Of a DNA stretch of 64,000 bases, positions 22,578-35,014 are shown one piece after another (within the stretch, counting starts at the first letter, position 1; each line of letters starts with the position of its first letter). The translations under genes and the position numbers were made by a program. Where the stretch lies: NCBI GenBank assembly GCA_949317995.1, contig OX439041.1, positions 5,644,501 to 5,708,500 of the forward strand, written 5' to 3'. The notes beneath the pieces were generated by a model that saw nothing but the letters and a program-made list of their open reading frames with translations, had not been told where the DNA came from and made no database searches. Origin of the DNA: Acholoe squamosa. Taxonomy: Eukaryota; Annelida; Polychaeta; Phyllodocida; Polynoidae.

Positions 22578-23095
22578 CTACTCTGGTGCCCTGAGGTGTC
22601 ACCATAGAGGAAGCAGCAAGGCATAGTGGCAGCTTACTTTATATACCACCATGCCTTGCTTCCAGTCACAGGGACAGGAAATCGAACCGGAAATACTGCT
22701 CAATCTTCAAGCATAGGTTGCATTTTTGCAGTCTGTAACATATGCTTGCAGAGTGTCAAGTTCAGGTGCTTACTAGTGTCATCATAATTATGAGCTAGGT
22801 ATAAGTGTAGAGTGTGTTTAGGTCGATGAGGCCTGTCAATTGTAGTTCAGCTATTCCCCAAAAGAGGGCCTTGTGCTGTGTTCCTCCTTTCATGGGACTG
22901 GATTCTGTCTCCAGCGTTTCGCCTCACTGCTCTCACTACTCTGGTGCCCTGAGGTATAAGCTTTCAGGCCACCACCGTACAGGAAACCTAGGGTATGGTG
23001 GTTGGGTGTAGATAAATAGAGGTCCTATATCTCCCACGGTTCCCCTCTTCCAGTCAGTAGGAACAAGAGACATCCTTCACTCTTCAAGCAGGTTA
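22578..23095. repeat. Two diverged direct copies of a 150-bp segment
   Basis: CTCTGGTGCCCTGAGGT begins both 22578 and 22938, followed in both by a cattle of shared words ending CTTCAAGCA(T/G)AGGTT about 150 bases later. Identity is low; family unknown. Confidence 0.45.
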
Positions 23096-23194
23096 AGTGA
23101 TCAATAACACAGCTTGGGAATGAGTTCATGATTATACAGATGCCACATTGAGGCCTTAACCTCTGAAGGCATCAGAAAGGCCTGTCCGGTAGAA

Positions 23195-24063
23195 GTGTTT
23201 TACTCTACAATTTGCAAGTTTGCTCTGGGTATATCAAAATATGCAAGAACTACTCTCACACTAGATGAGTTAGGGAGATTTCCCATTGAATCCAAAATAA
23301 TCGTACTGAACATTCTATATTGGCTGAGGCTTGAGCATGGATTGAAAAACCCTATTCTAAATGAGGCCTTCTCTACCATGAAGAGTGAAAACCACCAATG
23401 GCTTAAAGATATCCAATACCTCTTGTTTAAAATCGGTTGTAAGAATGTCTGGCTCGATCCTTATGCTTGGTCAAAGTCCTCACTCAAAAACAATATAAAG
23501 AGAAGGTTACATGATGCATGTATTCAGAAATACAACCAGTACATTGATAACCCAGAGAATACTGGCAAGTGTAGAATTATCAAGATGTGTAAAGATGATC
23601 TCAATGACATTTATGAAGAGCGTGAATACCTAACACATACAGAATCACCTAAAATTAGAACCATTATTGCTAAACTCTGGACTGACAATAACTGTACACG
23701 TGACAGCCTGTCAAGAAGATATAGAGAAAAGAAACCTGTCAATTCTAAGTACACATTCTGTAATGCTGTGCAAGATGTCAATCATGTCTTCTTACATTGT
23801 AACATGCCCGAGATGAGAAACGCACTGTCAGTGTTTGAAACAAAATACCTCAAGTTTGTTGATTACTATAAAAGACATGATGACACTAGGAAACTTTCTC
23901 AAATACTAGCTTTGGCCCCATATTGCAAATCATCTAAAAGGCCAGGAGCTGTAAACTGTATAAACTCATATATAAAATCTGTCTACAACATTGTAAATGA
24001 AAACCTGGTGCTGACATAAGTGTACCTGTACATTAGTCAATAAAGCCATCTTGAATCTTGAAC
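23195..24063 (+). mobile_element. 5'-truncated LINE: C-terminus of ORF2 plus tail
   Basis: An unbroken 274-codon frame matches the region after the reverse transcriptase domain of CR1/Jockey-like LINEs: CKFALGISKYARTT, LDELGRFPI, YWLRLEHG, and near the end the incomplete zinc-knuckle-like FCNAVQDVNHVFLHC. The stop at 24017-24019 is followed by AATAAA (24040) and a TTGAATC-type tail ending near 24063. The RT and endonuclease are missing, the usual result of truncated target-primed insertion. The intact frame implies a recent copy. Confidence 0.75.
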
Positions 24064-24543
24064 ATCAGGTGCAAATTTACAAGTAAAAAAAAAGTAAACG
24101 GAATAAGTAACAATTCCTAACCGAGCAGCGGTATGTGGAGTGTATGCAAGAATAAATATTACTGTATTGGCCATTATTCATAAGATCCTGTGTACTCTTT
24201 ATGATTCCAACCAAGCTATACCCCTGCACTTAACTAAGACCAATGTTTATTCAAAGCTTAATTAAAGCTTATTTCAACATTTAACTACCTCTCTACATAC
24301 AGTGCTTAAAACACCAGCACTTATCTAAGACACGGCACCTATACATGATAACAGCGCATATATGCAGGCAAATATGGTAACAATAGACATTCACGACATA
24401 ACCAGTGGTAGTTTATACCATGCATGATACCAGTGTACCTGAGGCCATGCATGATACCAGTGTACCAGAGTCTGGGACAGCCCCAGGTAGTTACTAAAGG
24501 TAGCACATAGTAGCAGCTGACAGGGGACACCCCCCAGCCACCC

Positions 24544-24545
<2 letters not shown>
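24064..24545. other. Intergenic DNA, no gene seen
   Basis: A 30-base phrase containing CCATGCATGATACCAGTGTACC is repeated in tandem at 24418-24470. Nothing else recognised. Confidence 0.4.
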
Positions 24546-24611
<66 letters not shown>

Positions 24612-24626
24612 GCACACACACACACC
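24546..24626. repeat. (CA)n microsatellite
   Basis: About 40 CA units with a single interruption (TACGCA near 24608). Confidence 0.98.
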
Positions 24627-25166
24627 AATACCAGGTGGTGTCCCCTACCAATGCACACAGTGAGTGAGTGGGTGAGACTGGATCTGGATCAGTCCACACC
24701 AGTCATAACAAGACCAGCGCATTCACACACTTACAGTACCATACCTTATACCACCTAGCTGAGGTAGAGAGGAGGGGTGACTGCACTACTAGTACTAGCT
24801 ACCACCTGTGTGCACACACTTATACATAGACAGACATGCCGCACTGCAGTACCTAATTAATACCACTGCTCTACAGGCTACCTTTAAGGCAATATACAGG
24901 TGACACCTTAGGACTACCTCATGTGACAACCAGAACTTTGCACCATAGCTAGGTGAAGAACAGACAGACAGCCCCTACTGGAGTACATGTACCCTATCAC
25001 TATACCTGTGTGTACACCTCCAGGAGGCCACTAATGCATGCTAGCATACCTCAGCTGAAGCTCATTATATCCTCATGTGACAAACACTGCTACATGGGTG
25101 ACAATAGAGTGCTTCTCCTGCAGTAGTGCTTACTATTACAGTCTGTGTAACAACACCCAAAGCCAA

Positions 25167-26040
25167 GGAAGAAGGTGTCCTGGAGTACCTGACGAGAAGG
25201 TGTCCTGGTGTACCTGACTAGAAGGTGTCCTGGAGTACCTGACGAGAAGGTGTCCTGGTGTACCTGACTAGAAGGTGTCCTGGTGTACCTGACTAGAAGG
25301 TGTCCTGGAGTACCTGACTAGAAGGTGTCCTGGAGTACCTGACGAGAAGGTGTCCTGGAGTACCTGACTAGAAGGTGTCCTGGAGTACCTGACGAGAAGG
25401 TGTCCTGGAGTACCTGACTAGAAGGTGTCCTGGAGTACCTGACGAGAAGGTGTCCTGGAGTACCTGACTAGAAGGTGTCCTGGAGTACCTGACTAGAAGG
25501 TGTCCTGGAGTACCTGACGAGAAGGTGTCCTGGAGTACCTGACGAGAAGGTGTCCTGGAGTACCTGACGAGAAGGTGTCCTGGAGTACCTGACGAGAAGG
25601 TGTCCTGGAGTACCTGACGAGAAGGTGTCCTGGAGTACCTGACTAGAAGGTGTCCTGGAGTACCTGACGAGAAGGTGTCCTGGAGTACCTGACGAGAAGG
25701 TGTCCTGGAGTACCTGACGAGAAGGTGTCCTGGAGTACCTGACTAGAAGGTGTCCTGGAGTACCTGACGAGAAGGTGTCCTGGAGTACCTGACGAGAAGG
25801 TGTCCTGGAGTACCTGACGAGAAGGTGTCCTGGAGTACCTGACGAGAAGGTGTCCTGGAGTACCTGACGAGAAGGTGTCTTGGAGTACCTGACGAGAAGG
25901 TGTCCTGGAGTACCTGACTAGAAGGTGTCCTGGAGTACCTGACGAGAAGGTGTCCTGGAGTACCTGACGAGAAGGTGTCCTGGAGTACCTGACGAGAAGG
26001 TGTCCTGGAGTACCTGACGAGAAGGTGTCCTGGAGTACCT
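25167..26040. repeat. 25-bp minisatellite, about 35 copies
   Basis: Unit GAAGGTGTCCTGGAGTACCT + GACGA, 25 bases. Copies are nearly identical; variation is confined to GACGA/GACTA and GGAG/GGTG, the latter only in the first five copies. Recent homogenisation is indicated. Confidence 0.97.
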
Positions 26041-29000
26041 TACTTTACCTGTGGGACTAGACGTACAGGCCACTCTCCATACTATGTATTAGTAGAGGTG
26101 ACACAACCTACTTCAACCACAGATGACAACTTTAACTTGACAACATAAACATAGATGATAGCTTATATCATTACCTGTGTGATTACACCTGCAGGGCTAT
26201 CTTATATGCTAAATTTTAATACAGGTAAGACTAATAACCTATTACTTCCACATGTTATATCACAACCGTATAAAGTACAATAGCAGGGTGACAGTCCAAA
26301 CAGACCCATCTAGAGTACCCTAGTATAGCTGTGTGACTATACTAGAGGCTTCAGTACATGTTATAATTTAATAATACAGGTGGCATTTATAACTGAATAC
26401 TATCACACCAAGTGACACCTCCCTGCTACCTGTTTGATACCAGTTATCTATGGATTATCCTACAGACAATAGAGTATACCTGTAAAGGTAACCTATGGAC
26501 TCTTATAGCGCATTCAGGTGACACAATAGCATCAGTCTGACCGAGTCTAATGTGTAACAAGTATAAACTGGGACAACGGTCTAGAGGAAGGCCAATTAGG
26601 TACGTGGGCCTGGGACTTTTAAAAGTGTTGGCAACATGTTTTTTTTGTCCATGCCTCGTGAACTGACACATTGAAAATTTCATTAAATCTACAAGGGGGG
26701 GGGGCATGGAACTCGCCTAAAGTCCACATGGCACAACGGGGGGGGGGGCTGATATCAAGGCCCCACTCTAGGGAGGTGTGTATAATAATTAGTTGCTGCT
26801 ATAGCCTATACCTATACCTATATTTAAAACAGTAATGGTACCAATAGATAAATGTGACTCATCCCATCTATAAGTGTTGTACATTCACAGAGAGGGAGGT
26901 GTTCCAGGTCATGGAGAAGTAGACTATGACCCACCTTAACACTACAACATTCAACTCACGGTATACCAATGAATGCCAATATTTCTGATAGCTAATAGTA
27001 ACAGCCCCATATGTAAAGTACTGGGCCCAAATTCCGGACACCCTGGCTAGAATAGTGATTAGGGTAATTAATAACTAATTGATTTCAAATGATATAGTGC
27101 TATGCAATATGTACATGTGTCCTCAACTAACAACTTCAGAAAGGATAGATTTTTCTTACAAATCATGGTTAAGGTGAGATTGAAAAGGTCTGAGGTTCAG
27201 GTGAGTGGATAAACTGGTGCTCACTAACCACCCAGCTAAGCCCACACTCTCTGTTATATTGAATAAAACGGTGTCTAGAATGCGATTGAAGATCAAACTA
27301 TCGGTATCAATGCATCCATATAAACCAAAAATTTAGTAATCTGGAAAACTTTTGACATTTATATCATTTCTATTATATTTTAGGAATGACTTAACAATAG
27401 GACCACCCTACCAATAAGCGGTACCTAATTCCAGATACCCTGTAATATATAGATAAATACAGACTTGATTTTGCTATACTGCTCATAAGTTTGTTATTAT
27501 ATGTCTGTCTATCATATAAATTTTATATCAATAGAATCTTGGATTAGTTCATGTATGACAGATACTGCTTGGGAAACCCTATGCTAGTCACCACATCTCA
27601 AAGATTTTTGTTGAGGCCCCTAACCCCCCATTAAGACTACCAAGGAATGATGTATATTGGATCCAAAGCTAGTGTCCATAAGAACGATCTTGTTGGATGA
27701 TAAATTTCAGAGAAAATCTTTCTATTTTACATTTAATCTAATGGATAATTCCACTGTCCAGAATTAGGGGCCACTGTGACATATTTATGGACCCATAATT
27801 CACAATGAAATATCATACAGGTCTGTAGGAAAATCATTCTGTTACATGTGAGGATAGTTTGGGACCCTTAACATGCCAGAAGATGGGGATAATCAGGCAT
27901 TCAGTTTGGTGGAAATCAACAGACAACCAAGTCTAACTGTCCGGAAATTGGGGCTTTTACTCTACCTTCACATATCCTAATGGTCATAAAAGCTTACCGT
28001 GCATGAACATTTTATTGATCTTTGCTTGTTATAAAACAGGTGGAAGACAACAGAGACTTTGACACATTAGACAGTATGGTTGTAATAACACAGAGACAAG
28101 GAATCACCGCCATTACTCCAAACTAGTGCCACTCAACAACAAAGGAAAATGGTCCTGGGTAAATCACGTGACCTTTAATTAGTCTCGTTATTAACATACC
28201 TGCCACACTAACAGTGCATGACGGGTAACACAGGTGCATTCTGGGGGACGCTAGAAGTGGGAACCAACTACTGACCTCATATTTATACATGTATAATTAA
28301 TACAGCATTGCTTGAGTATAAAATAACATGTTCTGTGATTCTCCAGCTAGTTCGCTTTGGCCCGATGAAGAGTCATCATCACGACTCAAAACTGTTATCA
28401 TAAAAAGTCTCTGATATAGCAGAGGACGATTTAATCTCGTTTTGCTATTGTACTTTTTCCTATACCATCCAACTATTACAGAGACTTTCCTTTTCTTACC
28501 ACGTGGATGGCGCCCATTAATACCTTCAAACTTCTGGAATAACCTTAACCTTATAGAAGAGGGGCAGAGGGGGGCGGACATGTTCTGAGCACCACCCCAT
28601 CCACACAGCCCAGGCATTTATGGCCACCTTTAGACAATAAAAGTAGACCGTCAATCAGTCAAGAACCTGTTTTCATTTATGTGGTATCACCCCACAAACT
28701 TCTGAAATAACCTTAACCTTATAGAACAGGTTACCTTATATAAAAAACCTTCATTTTTCAAGCCTTGGTGCAGCTTATAGCCTCTATACTGAAGTCAGGG
28801 CGCGGCTTGTACAAGCGTGCGGCTTAGACACTAGGATATACGGTAGATTATAAAGTCAAAGACTTTGACCCACCTCCATGCACTATTCTACCTTCTACCT
28901 GACGCTTAGGTCTCGGACCAACAAAACATTTCTCACTATAATCTATTATAGCTCAACCACCGATAAAACCCACCTACAATGATTCAAATTGCCCAAAACG

Positions 29001-29389
29001 ACCACAAATCTTTAGATACATCTTTTATCCTTAATCTGAGATGAAAAAAAATATAGGTTTGACCAATCCATTTTTTTTTTCTATTGGCCTGCATGCGTAC
29101 CTACCTACATTTTGACCTATTCTGCACCTAATAATTCAACAGTGCTCACTAATTTTTTAATGCCACCAATCAGTGCCTAACCAAAGGGCCAGTGTGTCAC
29201 AATTTATATTCTATGAATCATTACAGTTTAGTGATTTATTTGATGCCTTATAGCAAAGATGGCAATAATTTCCACATACTAATATAGACCAATCAGGGGC
29301 CACCATCTCTTAACTGCCTACATTTACTGTATGATCGTCATCACTGCGGACCTCTATGGTGGTCCGAGACCCTGAGTAGTACAGATACA
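26041..29389. other. 3.3 kb of intergenic DNA without a supported gene
   Basis: Holds poly-G tracts at 26695-26704 and 26740-26749, and a TACGGTA-type MITE scrap at 28755-28852 (GCAGCTTATAGCC, GCGCGGCTTGTAC, ending ATATACGGTA). A 106-codon minus frame (28297-28617) has no recognised family. The rest shows nothing I can name. Confidence 0.4.
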
Positions 29390-29540
29390 GTATTACCTAG
29401 CGTAAGACCCCATGTATAAGTGGCTCCAATGTATAAGCTGCACCCTGAGTTTGGGTCAATTCATAAGCCGCACAAGCGGTCTGAAATGGATATAAGTAAA
29501 TCCCCTCATATAAGCCACACCCTGAGTTCAGGAGGACTCT
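29390..29540. mobile_element. TACGGTA-type MITE fragment at the satellite's left edge
   Basis: Shares ATAAGCCACACCCTGAGTTC + AGGAGGACTCT and the GCAGTAGGCCTCTGAA phrase with the single copy at 46861-46965, then passes directly into the 30-bp array. Confidence 0.65.
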
Positions 29541-32500
29541 ATGAGCTGCAGTAGGCCTCTGAAGACGTCTATAAGCCGCAGTAGGCCTCTGAAGACGTCT
29601 ATAAGCCGCAGTAGGCCTCTGAAGACGTCTATAAGCCGCAGTAGGCCTCTGAAGACGTCTATAAGCCACAGTAGGCCTCTGAAGACGTCTATAAGCCGCA
29701 GTGGGCCTCTGAAGTGGTCTATAAGCTGCAGTAGGCCTCTGAAGTGGTCTATAAGCCGCAGTAGGCCTCTGAAGTGGTCTATAAGCCGCAGTAGGCCTCT
29801 GAAGACGTCCATAAGCCGCAGTAGGCCTCTGAAGACGTCTATAAGCCGCAGTAGGCCTCTGAAGTGGTCTATAAGCCGCAGTAGGCCTCTGAAGTGGTCT
29901 ATAAGCCGCAGTAGGCCTCTGAAGACGTCTATAAGCCGCAGTAGGCCTCTGAAGTGGTCTATAAGCCGCAGTGGGCCTCTGAAGTGGTCTATAAGCCGCA
30001 GTAGGCCTCTGAAGTGGTCTATAAGCCGCAGTAGGCCTCTGAAGACGTCTATAAGCCGCAGTAGGCCTCTGAAGTGGTCTATAAGCCGCAGTAGGCCTCT
30101 GAAGTGGTCTATAAGCCGCAGTAGGCCTCTGAAGACGTCTATAAGCCGCAGTAGGCCTCTGAAGACGTCTATAAGCCGCAGTAGGCCTCTGAAGATGTCT
30201 ATAAGCCACAGTAGGCCTCTGAAGTGGTCTATAAGCCGCAGTAGGCCTCTGAAGTGGTCTATAAGCCGCAGTAGGCCTCTGAAGTGGTCTATAAGCCGCA
30301 GTAGGCCTCTGAAGTGGTCTATAAGCTACAGTAGGCCTCTGAAGACGTCTATAAGCCGCAGTAGGCCTCTGAAGTGGTCTATTAGCCGCAGTAGGCCTCT
30401 GAAGTGGTCTATAAGCCACAGTAGGCCTCTGAAAGTGGTCTATAAGCCGCAGTAGGCCTGTGAAGACGTCTATAAGCCGCAGTAGGCCTCTGAAGTGGTC
30501 TATAAGCCGCAGTGGGCCTCTGAAGTGGTCTATAAGCCGCAGTAGGCCTCTGAAGTGGTCTATAAGCCGCAGTGGGCCTCTGAAGTGGTCTATAAGCCGC
30601 AGTGGGCCTCTGAAGTGGTCTATAAGCCGCAGTGGGCCTCTGAAGTGGTCTATACGCCGCAGTAGGCATCTGAAGTGGTCTATAAGCCGCAGTAGGCCTC
30701 TGAAGACGTCTATAAGCCGCAGTAGGAATCTGAAGTGGTCTATAAGCCGCAGTAGGCCTCTGAAGACGTCTATAAGCCGCAGTGGGCCTCTGAAGTAGTC
30801 TATAAGCCGCAGTGGGCCTCTGAAGTGGTCTATACGCCGCAGTGGGCCTCTGAAGTGGTCTATAAGCCGCAGTGGGCCTCTGAAGTGGTCTATACGCCGC
30901 AGTAGGCATCTGAAGTGGTCTATAAGCCGCAGTAGGTATCTGAAGTGGTCTATAAGCCGCAGTAGGCCTCTGAAGTGGTCTATTAGCCGCAGTAGGCCTC
31001 TGAAGTGGTCTATAAGCCGCAGTAGGCCTCTGAAGTGGTCTATAAGCCGCAGTAGGCCTCTGAAGTGGTCTATAAGCCACAGTAGGCCTCTGAAGTGGTC
31101 TATAAGCTGCAGTAGGCCTCTGAAGTGGTCTATAAGCCGCAGTAGGCCTCTGAAGACGTCTATAAGCCGCAGTAGGCCTCTGAAGACGTCTATAAGCCGC
31201 AGTAGGCCTCTGAAGTGGTCTATAAGCCGCAGTAGGCCTCTGAAGTGGTCTATAAGCCGCAGTAGGCCTCTGAAGACGTCTATAAGCCGCAGTAGGCCTC
31301 TGAAGTGGTCTATAAGCCGCAGTAGGCCTCTGAAGTGGTCTATAAGCCGCAGTAGGCCTCTGAAGTGGTCTATAAGCCGCAGTAGGCCTCTGAAGACGTC
31401 TATAAGCCGCAGTAGGCCTCTGAAGTGGTCTATAAGACGCAGTAGGCCTCTGAAGTGGTCTATAAGCCGCAGTAGGCCTCTGAAGTGGTCTATAAGCCGC
31501 AGTAGGCCTCTGAAGTGGTCTATAAGCCGCAGTAGGCCTCTGAAGTGGTCTATAAGCCGCAGTAGGCCTCTGAAGTGGTCTATAAGACGCAGTAGGCCTC
31601 TGAAGTGGTCTATAAGCCGCAGTAGGCCTCAGAAGACGTCTATAAGCCGCAGTAGGCCTCTGAAGTGGTCTATAAGCCGCAGTAGGCCTCTGAAGTGGTC
31701 TATAAGCCGCAGTAGGCCTCCAAAGTGGTCTATATGCCGCAGTAGGCATCTGAAGACGTCTATAAGCCGCAGTAGGCCTCTGAAGTGGTCTATAAGACGC
31801 AGTAGGCCTCTGAAGTGGTCTATAAGCCGCAGTAGGCCTCTGAAGACGTCCATAAGCCGCAGTAGGCATCTAAAGACGTCTATAAGCCGCAGTAGGCCTC
31901 TGAAGACGTCTATAAGCCGCAGTAGGCCTCTGAAGACCTCTATAAGCCACAGTAGGCCTCTGAAGTGGTCTATAAGCCGCAGTAGGCCTCTAAAGATGTC
32001 TATAAGCCACAGTAGGCCTCTGAAGTGGTCTATAAGCCGCAGTAGGCCTCTGAAGTGGTCTATAAGCCACAGTAGGCCTCTGAAGACGTCTATAAGCCGC
32101 AGTGGGCCTCTGAAGTGGTCTATAAGCCGCAGTGGGCCTCTGAAGTGGTCTATAAGCCGCAGTAGGCCTCTGAAGTGGTCTATAAGCCACAGTAGGCCTC
32201 TGAAGATGTCTATAAGCCACAGTAGGCCTCTGAAGTGGTCTATAAGCTGCAGTAGGCCTCTGAAGTGGTCTATAAGCCACAGTAGGCCTCTGAAGATGTC
32301 TATAAGCCACAGTAGGCCTCTGAAGTGGTCTATAAGCCGCAGTAGGCCTCTGAAGTGGTCTATAAGCTACAGTAGGCCTCTGAAGTGGTCTATAAGCCGC
32401 AGTAGGCCTCTGAAGTGGTCTATAAGCCACAGTAGGCCTCTGAAGATGTCTATAAGCCACAGTAGGCCTCTGAAGTGGTCTATAAGCTGCAGTAGGCCTC

Positions 32501-32982
32501 TGAAGTGGTCTATAAGCCACAGTAGGCCTCTGAAGATGTCTATAAGCCACAGTAGGCCTCTGAAGTGGTCTATAAATCGCAGTAGGCCTCTGAAGTGGTC
32601 TATAAGCTACAGTAGGCCTCTGAAGTGGTCTATAAGCCGCAGTAGGCCTCTGAAGACGTCTATAAGCCGCAGTAGGCCTCTGAAGTGGTCTATAAGCCGC
32701 AGTAGGCCTCTGAAGTGGTCTATAAGCCGCAGTGGGCCTCTGAAGTGGTCTATAAGCCACAGTAGGCCTCTGAAGTGGTCTATAAGCTGCAGTAGGCCTC
32801 TGAAGTGGTCTATAAGCCGCAGTAGGCCTCTGAAGACGTCTATAAGCCGCAGTAGGCCTCTGAAGTGGTCTATAAGCCGCAGTAGGCCTCTGAAGTGGTC
32901 TATAAGCCGCAGTAGGCCTCTGAAGTGGTCTATAAGCCGCAGTAGGCCTCTGAAGTGGTCTATAAGCCGCAGTAGGCATCTG
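29541..32982. repeat. 30-bp satellite, about 115 copies
   Basis: Unit ATAAGCCGCAGTAGGCCTCT + GAAGTGGTCT, 30 bases, over 3.4 kb. Two main variants, GTGGTC and ACGTC/ATGTC at the end of the unit, are mixed throughout. A one-base insertion at about 30433 is the only phase change. At 32161-32640 an eight-unit (240-bp) block is present twice with the same order of variants, so higher-order structure has begun. Because 30 is divisible by three and no stop occurs in several frames, long decapeptide-repeat ORFs appear on both strands; they have no sign of being genes. Confidence 0.97.
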
Positions 32983-33135
32983 ACCCTGTAGGGTTGGCAT
33001 GATGCTTGAATGTGGCCCTCATGAGTTACTCCTCGCCAAGGCTAAATTCATCATGGTGACCAAAGGGCATGGTATATTGGCCACTAGCTGGTCTGGAGCT
33101 GGTTCCAGCGACCCACACTGATAAGATGAGACCAG
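32983..33135. mobile_element. piggyBac-type MITE fragment
   Basis: GTAGGGTTGGCATGATGC, GAGTTACTC and GGTGACCAAAGGGCATG match the interior of the TTAA MITE family. It abuts the right end of the 30-bp satellite. Confidence 0.5.
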
Positions 33136-33291
33136 CATGTCCCTGGAAGTGGGTGTTAACCAGGGACAAGGTACCCATCATGGTATGTCTTATCATTGGG
33201 TTTTACAGAAACCAGCGAAATTCAAAATGGCGGCTCCACTAGGCCTCCATACTGAGTCCTATATAAATGCATTAGCAGCCTTTAACCCTTT

Positions 33292-33507
33292 AAGGGCCGC
33301 TGATGCATTACTGCATCATAGCCTTTGGTCACCATGATGTGTGAATGCAGCGATGGTGAACGAATTGCCAGGGCTGCATTCATGCATCATGTCGACCCTA
33401 CAGGGTTGATACACAAACTCCCAGAGGATTCACCAGCACTTCATTGGTGCATCATGACAACCAATGGGCATGATGCACTCATGCATCAGCGGCCCTTGAA
33501 TTGTTAA
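33292..33507. mobile_element. piggyBac-type MITE (TTAA duplication)
   Basis: TTAA on both sides; ends CCCTTTAAGGGCCGCTGATG and CATCAGCGGCCCTTGAATTG are inverted repeats. Interior has the family's GCATGATGCAC and GCCAGCACTTCATTGG phrases. CCC-starting ends and TTAA duplications are hallmarks of piggyBac; no transposase. Confidence 0.8.
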
Positions 33508-33829
33508 GGCATGAACACCTGCAGCTATAACAGGTTGGATCAATACATCACATCAGTAATTACACAACATTCAGACTCAGTCTGGTCCTACTGTCCACAA
33601 ACCTAGGCCAAATCTCACCAAACTGGGTCATATTTGTCACAGGACCTCTCAACCCTCATGTCACCCACTATTAATCATAACATTTTCAGCAGTTATTAGA
33701 GAGATAGTAGAGAGCCGACCACACTGGTCAATTCACCCACCCATTCGTTTAGTACCCCAGGCACTAATTCGGCACTTGTGCTTATTTGAGACCCCGGTTG
33801 TTAAATGAGCTAATTATAAGTATACATCT
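33508..33829. other. Intergenic DNA, nothing recognised
   Basis: No gene, terminal repeat or RNA gene supported. Confidence 0.35.
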
Positions 33830-34188
33830 ATAGATAGAACTATACGACCGTGGTGTACGAGGTGGCCGATCCATAACGAGGGAGACTCGAGGGAGACTCC
33901 CCCCGAGGGGTGGATCGGCCACTGAGGACACCAGGGGAGTTTAGTTCTATATTTATTTTATGTTTTTAGAGTCTTTAATTAACTGAAAATTAACAAAATC
34001 TGTTACCGTAGTGCCCCGTACGAGCAGCGGTCCGCCATTTTGAATGTTTACACGCACCCAGAACGAGGCTACGGTACCGGATCGGCCGCTGTGGTGGATC
34101 GACACACTTTACGCCACTGGGGGTGTGGCGATCGGCTCTGCAATGCTATCTCTACGGGAAGAAGTTATTCACATAAAATAAAGAAGGT
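33830..34188 (+). mobile_element. Palindrome-headed element, family D copy 1
   Basis: A 120-base foldback (TAGAACTATACGACC to GTTTAGTTCTA) is followed by TATTTATTTTATG, then 210 bases, then CATAAAATAAA at the end, a second inverted pair. The interior carries GGTCCGCCATTTTGAATG (a perfect YY1 motif) and a GCCACTGGGGGTGTGGC hairpin. Two more copies lie at 51433 and 53133. Confidence 0.75.
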
Positions 34189-34665
34189 GACCATGCATGT
34201 TGTGTATAACATGCAGTCTGGTAGAGGTAAGAAGGGGAGAGCCCACCAGGGGGCAGCTGGGAGTGAATGACCCCTGTATTGTGCTATAGCAGAGAAGGTC
34301 CACACACCCCCCCCCCCCACAGACATTCCCTGATTCAGGCCCGGTTGTAACTTTAATATCCAAAATTAAACACTGCCATCTGATTTCCCTGAAAGGCAAT
34401 GAAATGGAGACCCATTTTGAATAGACCAAGGTAATGTAAAAGCCGATCTAGTGTAATAACTTCATTGTCATATTTCAATGGGAAATATTGAAGTCAATAT
34501 TGACCATTGAACATTATTCTCACAACAGGGGTGTACATAATCATGACTTACAACACATGTCTGACCAACAAATTATTTGATGGACGTCCCTGTGCGCTAT
34601 GAAATTTAGATATTAATTCATGTTATTAATGTATAGTCTGTGTGACATTGGTCTATTTAAGTGTA

Positions 34666-35014
34666 CAGAGGCATAGGAAGCAAATCTTTATTAGGGGGGC
34701 CCCGCGAGGGCACCATCGCGACCACCTTAAATTGTCGGCTGATGCGTGATGGCGTCTATATATGCACATTTAGAATTCATATAGAAAAGTGATTTTTGGT
34801 AAATTTTAGATCTGACTTTAGGCTCAGACCCCCATTCTCCCTATGACATCACCATAATAATCTAATTTGAGATGTAAAGTTTTAGCTTCTTTTCCATTGT
34901 GTTTATGAGTTCTTGGAAAATATTGAGGGGGGGGGCCCAGACATACTCAGGCCCCACCTCCTTCATGATTGGGGGGGGGGAGGCCCCCCTGCCCCCCCTT
35001 TTCCTACGCCCCTG
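34666..35014. mobile_element. MITE with CAGGGGCGTAGGAA ends
   Basis: Left end CAGAGGCATAGGAA, right end complement CAGGGGCGTAGGAA; GTGTA directly flanks both ends as a 5-base duplication. Poly-G/C tracts lie just inside each end. Superfamily not assigned. Confidence 0.65.

Noticed and set aside
24339-24623. ORF beginning with a Cys-Val repeat
   Set aside because: Translation of the (CA)n microsatellite.
28297-28617. 106-codon minus-strand ORF
   Set aside because: No recognisable motif, no supporting flank or composition shift; likely chance.
29397-33000. Long ORFs of decapeptide repeats on both strands
   Set aside because: They follow from a 30-base unit that lacks stops in several frames; open frames occur on both strands over the same bases and there is no start context, intron or flank of coding type.
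25167-33000. CRISPR-like repeat array
   Set aside because: Units are directly abutting with no unique spacers, and the genome is eukaryotic.
34040-34270. 76-codon ORF
   Set aside because: Lies within the family D mobile element and is broken in the other two copies.
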